Source: Propionibacteriaceae bacterium (lineage in GTDB: Bacteria; Actinomycetota; Actinomycetes; Propionibacteriales; Propionibacteriaceae). From it: DNA of 7,686 nt. The notes beneath the pieces were generated by a model, which saw nothing but the letters and a program-made list of their open reading frames with translations, searched no databases and had not been told where the DNA came from. Of this stretch, positions 6,119-7,686 are shown piece by piece. Position numbers and translations under genes: made by a program. Where the stretch lies: NCBI GenBank assembly GCA_003451975.1, contig DMIX01000174.1:1-7686 (forward strand). The letters are read 5' to 3'. How positions within the stretch are numbered: position 1 is the first letter of the stretch; the number at the start of each line of letters is the position of its first letter.

Positions 6119-6691
6119 ATGCCGAAGGGAACCGAGTTGACTCCCAGCCTGCCTGACCCCCGATCCGGGTTCGTCCTGGACACTCATGACTTGAGTCGGA
6201 GGGCGGGTGAGGTGCTGGAAATCACCCGGGTCGCGGAGGCTCCTGCGGATCTCGGCATCGAAGTAATCGGAGTACCACTCGGCTCACCCATCGAGTTCAA
6301 CCTACAGTTGGCATCGGTCGGGGAGGGAGTGTTGGTCACCGGAACCGCCGAGGTTCTGCTGAAAGGTAACTGCACCCGTTGCCTGGAGGAGATCAGTTCG
6401 GTCGAACTGATCGATCTCCAGGAATTGTTCTGTTACCCCGGCAAGGAACTCGACGACGAGGAGGCCAGTCGGATCGAGGGCACGCTGATTGACCTCGAGC
6501 CGATCCTGCGGGACGCTGTGGTGCTTGACCTGCCGTTCACGCCATTGTGTCGTCCGGACTGTGCCGGGTTGTGTCCCGAATGTGGGGAGAACCTGAACAC
6601 CGCACCGGATCATCGGCACACTGATGCCATCGACCCTCGATGGAACAGTCTGGTGGAGTGGACTCAGACCGAAGACGAAACGAAGAACTAG
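6119..6691 (+). CDS. yceD: YceD/DUF177 family protein (23S rRNA accumulation factor)
   Basis: A 190-residue protein of the YceD/DUF177 family. In bacteria and plastids this family is needed for normal 23S rRNA accumulation, and it is commonly encoded just before rpmF, as here. Visible features are the actinobacterial N-terminal motif DPRSGFVLDTHDL, a CTRC pair (Cys85/Cys88), the acidic segment around DDEEASRIEG, and a C-terminal CRPDCAGLCPECGENLN with Cys144, 148, 152 and 155. The cysteine layout suggests a metal-binding knuckle. ATG at 6119 is the first possible start, since an in-frame stop lies at 6104-6106. The Shine-Dalgarno sequence is poor. A 17-codon open frame starting ATG at 6103 overlaps this start in another frame. 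The gene contains a strong 41-nt hairpin (6382-6422). The stop TAG is shared with the ribosome site of rpmF. Confidence 0.93.
   Translation: MPKGTELTPSLPDPRSGFVLDTHDLSRRAGEVLEITRVAEAPADLGIEVIGVPLGSPIEFNLQLASVGEGVLVTGTAEVLLKGNCTRCLEEISSVELIDLQELFCYPGKELDDEEASRIEGTLIDLEPILRDAVVLDLPFTPLCRPDCAGLCPECGENLNTAPDHRHTDAIDPRWNSLVEWTQTEDETKN
6382..6422 (+). repeat. Long hairpin/palindrome inside DUF177 coding sequence
   Basis: Inner arms GATCAGTTCG (6391-6400) and CGAACTGATC (6403-6412) are perfectly complementary. Outer arms CCTGGAG (6382-6388) and CTCCAGG (6416-6422) are also perfect. The two stems are separated by a small 2x3 internal loop. As RNA this gives 16 pairs closed by a GGUC loop. As DNA the 10-bp arms with a GT centre form a near-perfect 22-bp palindrome. 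Structure like this within a reading frame is unusual and could be an RNase III site on the message that also encodes RNase III. Confidence 0.6.
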
Positions 6692-6701
6692 GAGAATCGC
6701 C

Positions 6702-6893
6702 GTGGCCGTCCCCAAGCGGAGAATGTCCCGTGCTAACACCCGGGCCCGCCGGTCGATGTGGAAGACCTCTGCGCCGACTCTGGTTACCTGCGCCAATGCT
6801 GCGTGCGGTGCCAAGCACCTGCCGCACACTGCCTGCCCCGAGTGCGGCCAGTACGGCCCGCGCGCTGCGCGTCGGCAGGTACTGGACTCCTGA
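6702..6893 (+). CDS. rpmF: 50S ribosomal protein L32 (zinc-binding form)
   Basis: A 63-residue large-subunit protein. It starts [18 protein letters not shown], the classic L32 beginning, followed by [12 protein letters not shown] zinc ribbon is formed by Cys30, Cys35, Cys45 and Cys48 (CANAAC and CPEC), and the tail includes [16 protein letters not shown] at 6702 is fixed by the conserved VPKR start and by a good Shine-Dalgarno AGGAGA at 6690-6695, which overlaps the DUF177 stop codon. The gene lies 10 nt after DUF177 and 8 nt before rnc, so it is almost surely co-transcribed with both. Confidence 0.98.
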   Translation: MAVPKRRMSRANTRARRSMWKTSAPTLVTCANAACGAKHLPHTACPECGQYGPRAARRQVLDS

Positions 6894-6901
6894 GCACAGA
6901 C

Positions 6902-7609
6902 ATGGTGGCCGGGAGTGATGCGCCTCCGGGCCGTGCTCAGCGGCTGCTGAACGAACTGGGTATCGATCTTGATCCCCAGCTCTTCGGCCTTGCCATGACT
7001 CACCGGTCCTACGCCTACGAAAACGGTGGGTTGCCCCACAACGAACGCCTGGAATTCCTCGGCGACGCAGTGCTCGGAGTCGTGGTCACCGAGCATCTCT
7101 ACCGGACCTATCCCGAGCTTCCCGAAGGCCGGCTGGCCAAGCTGCGGGCTGCGGTGGTCAACTCCCACAGCCTCGCCGACGTGGCGCGTGACCTCGATCT
7201 GGGTTCTGAGATCCGGCTGGGCCGCGGCGAGCAGACCACCGGCGGCAACGATAAGTCCTCCATCTTGGCTGACTCCCTGGAAGCTTTTTTGGGTGCGGTC
7301 CTGATCTCTTGTGGACGCGAGGGCGCCGATCGGTTGATCCGCCATCTCTTCGACCCGCTGGTCACCGAAGCGGCAGCACTGGGCGCGGGATTGGACTGGA
7401 AGACGAGCCTGCAGGAGCTGTGCGCGGAACGTGAGTTGGGACCGGTCAGCTACCAGATCACCGAATCCGGCCCCGACCACGACAAGCGATTCGACGCCGT
7501 CGCGGTGGTGACCGGCAACCGATTCGAAGCTGGTCACGGCACTTCCAAGAAACAGGCCGAGCAAGGCGCAGCCGAGCACGCCTTCCGGGCCATCACCGGC
7601 GAACAGTAG
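6902..7609 (+). CDS. rnc: Ribonuclease III
   Basis: RNase III is a magnesium-dependent double-strand-specific endoribonuclease that cuts the 30S rRNA precursor, structured mRNAs and antisense duplexes; it acts as a homodimer. This 235-residue protein has the signature [12 protein letters not shown] (47-58). Acidic active-site residues equivalent to E. coli E38, E41, D45, D114 and E117 are Glu48, Glu51, Asp55, Asp124 and Glu127 ([12 protein letters not shown]). A double-stranded RNA-binding domain occupies about 165-235, with [14 protein letters not shown]. The segment before ILAD reads GGNDKSS, where relatives usually have Arg in place of Asn. ATG at 6902 is 8 nt after rpmF; a GTG directly after it is an alternative. 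There is no strong Shine-Dalgarno sequence, so coupling to rpmF is likely. A stable hairpin covers codons 2-11. Confidence 0.96.
   Translation: MVAGSDAPPGRAQRLLNELGIDLDPQLFGLAMTHRSYAYENGGLPHNERLEFLGDAVLGVVVTEHLYRTYPELPEGRLAKLRAAVVNSHSLADVARDLDLGSEIRLGRGEQTTGGNDKSSILADSLEAFLGAVLISCGREGADRLIRHLFDPLVTEAAALGAGLDWKTSLQELCAERELGPVSYQITESGPDHDKRFDAVAVVTGNRFEAGHGTSKKQAEQGAAEHAFRAITGEQ
6907..6932 (+). repeat. Hairpin at the start of the rnc coding region
   Basis: GGCCGGGAG (6907-6915) pairs with CTCCGGGCC (6924-6932) in 8 of 9 positions, with one G-G mismatch at 6911/6928, around an 8-nt loop. It begins three bases after the rnc ATG (6902-6904), so it could hinder ribosome loading or be a cleavage site for RNase III itself. 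Confidence 0.5.
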
Positions 7610-7613
7610 GCCG

Positions 7614-7686
7614 ATGCCGGAGCTGCCCGAAGTCGAGGTGGTTCGCCGAGGCCTGGAAACCGCCGTCAGCCATCGCACCATTGCAG
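7614..7686 (+). CDS. mutM: Formamidopyrimidine-DNA glycosylase, 3'-truncated by window edge
   Basis: Only 24 codons are visible. They begin MPELPEVEVVRRGLE, the diagnostic start of the Fpg/MutM family, in which Pro2 (after Met removal) is the catalytic nucleophile and Glu3 is also catalytic. The enzyme removes 8-oxoguanine and ring-opened purines from DNA in base-excision repair. Nei-type enzymes share PELPE, but position after rnc strongly favours MutM (rnc-mutM is the common order in actinobacteria, usually followed by smc). The start lies 4 nt after the rnc stop, so the two are co-transcribed. Confidence 0.94.
   Translation, partial: MPELPEVEVVRRGLETAVSHRTIA

Noticed and set aside
6624..6701. 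Upstream extension of the rpmF frame
   Set aside because: The L32 start VPKR and its Shine-Dalgarno sequence place the beginning at 6702; the extension overlaps the end of DUF177.
6302..7681. 459-codon open frame on the - strand over DUF177-rpmF-rnc
   Set aside because: Antisense shadow spanning four real genes; no promoter or family motif seen.

Overview
The window looks like core chromosome of a high-GC Gram-positive bacterium (Actinomycetota). The evidence is strong G/C preference at third codon positions, frequent GTG starts, leaderless-looking promoters, zinc-binding (Cys-rich) forms of ribosomal proteins L28 and L32, and the actinobacterial gene order rsmD-coaD-(DivIVA-like)-DUF177-rpmF-rnc-mutM. 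The protein motifs would suit a propionibacterium-like lineage, but I cannot fix family or genus from sequence alone. All genes lie on the + strand, and no mobile element, CRISPR array, tRNA or rRNA is visible. No gene-free stretch exceeds about 120 bases.

Layout. Positions 1-1445 are the 3' part of a ribonuclease J gene, cut by the left edge inside its metal-binding HxHxDH motif. A 120-nt spacer with a possible promoter and a leader hairpin precedes rpmB (L28, 1566-1751), which ends in a very strong UUCG-capped terminator (1763-1800). A small two-helix membrane protein of unknown function (1815-2174) follows, then recG (2233-4446) and rsmD (4466-5047). rsmD, coaD (5044-5538) and a SepIVA/DivIVA-like coiled-coil gene (5535-6053) are chained by ATGA overlaps. 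A well-formed promoter at 6062-6090 opens a second unit: DUF177/YceD (6119-6691), rpmF (L32, 6702-6893), rnc (RNase III, 6902-7609) and the first 24 codons of mutM (7614 to the right edge).

How the genes fit together. The common theme is RNA and ribosome maturation (RNase J, RNase III, RsmD 16S methylation, YceD with 23S rRNA, L28, L32). Joined to it are DNA repair (RecG, MutM), CoA synthesis (CoaD) and a probable septum/polar factor.

I see no unknown defence or mobile system here. The points most worth a second look are: two strong hairpins in the DUF177-rpmF-rnc transcript, one inside DUF177 and one just after the rnc start codon, which could be RNase III autoregulation targets; two G-to-A changes in the SAM-binding loop of RsmD; a GFFDP in place of G[T/S]FDP in the CoaD active site; and a small membrane gene where many actinobacteria have a DAK2/FakA-like gene between rpmB and recG.
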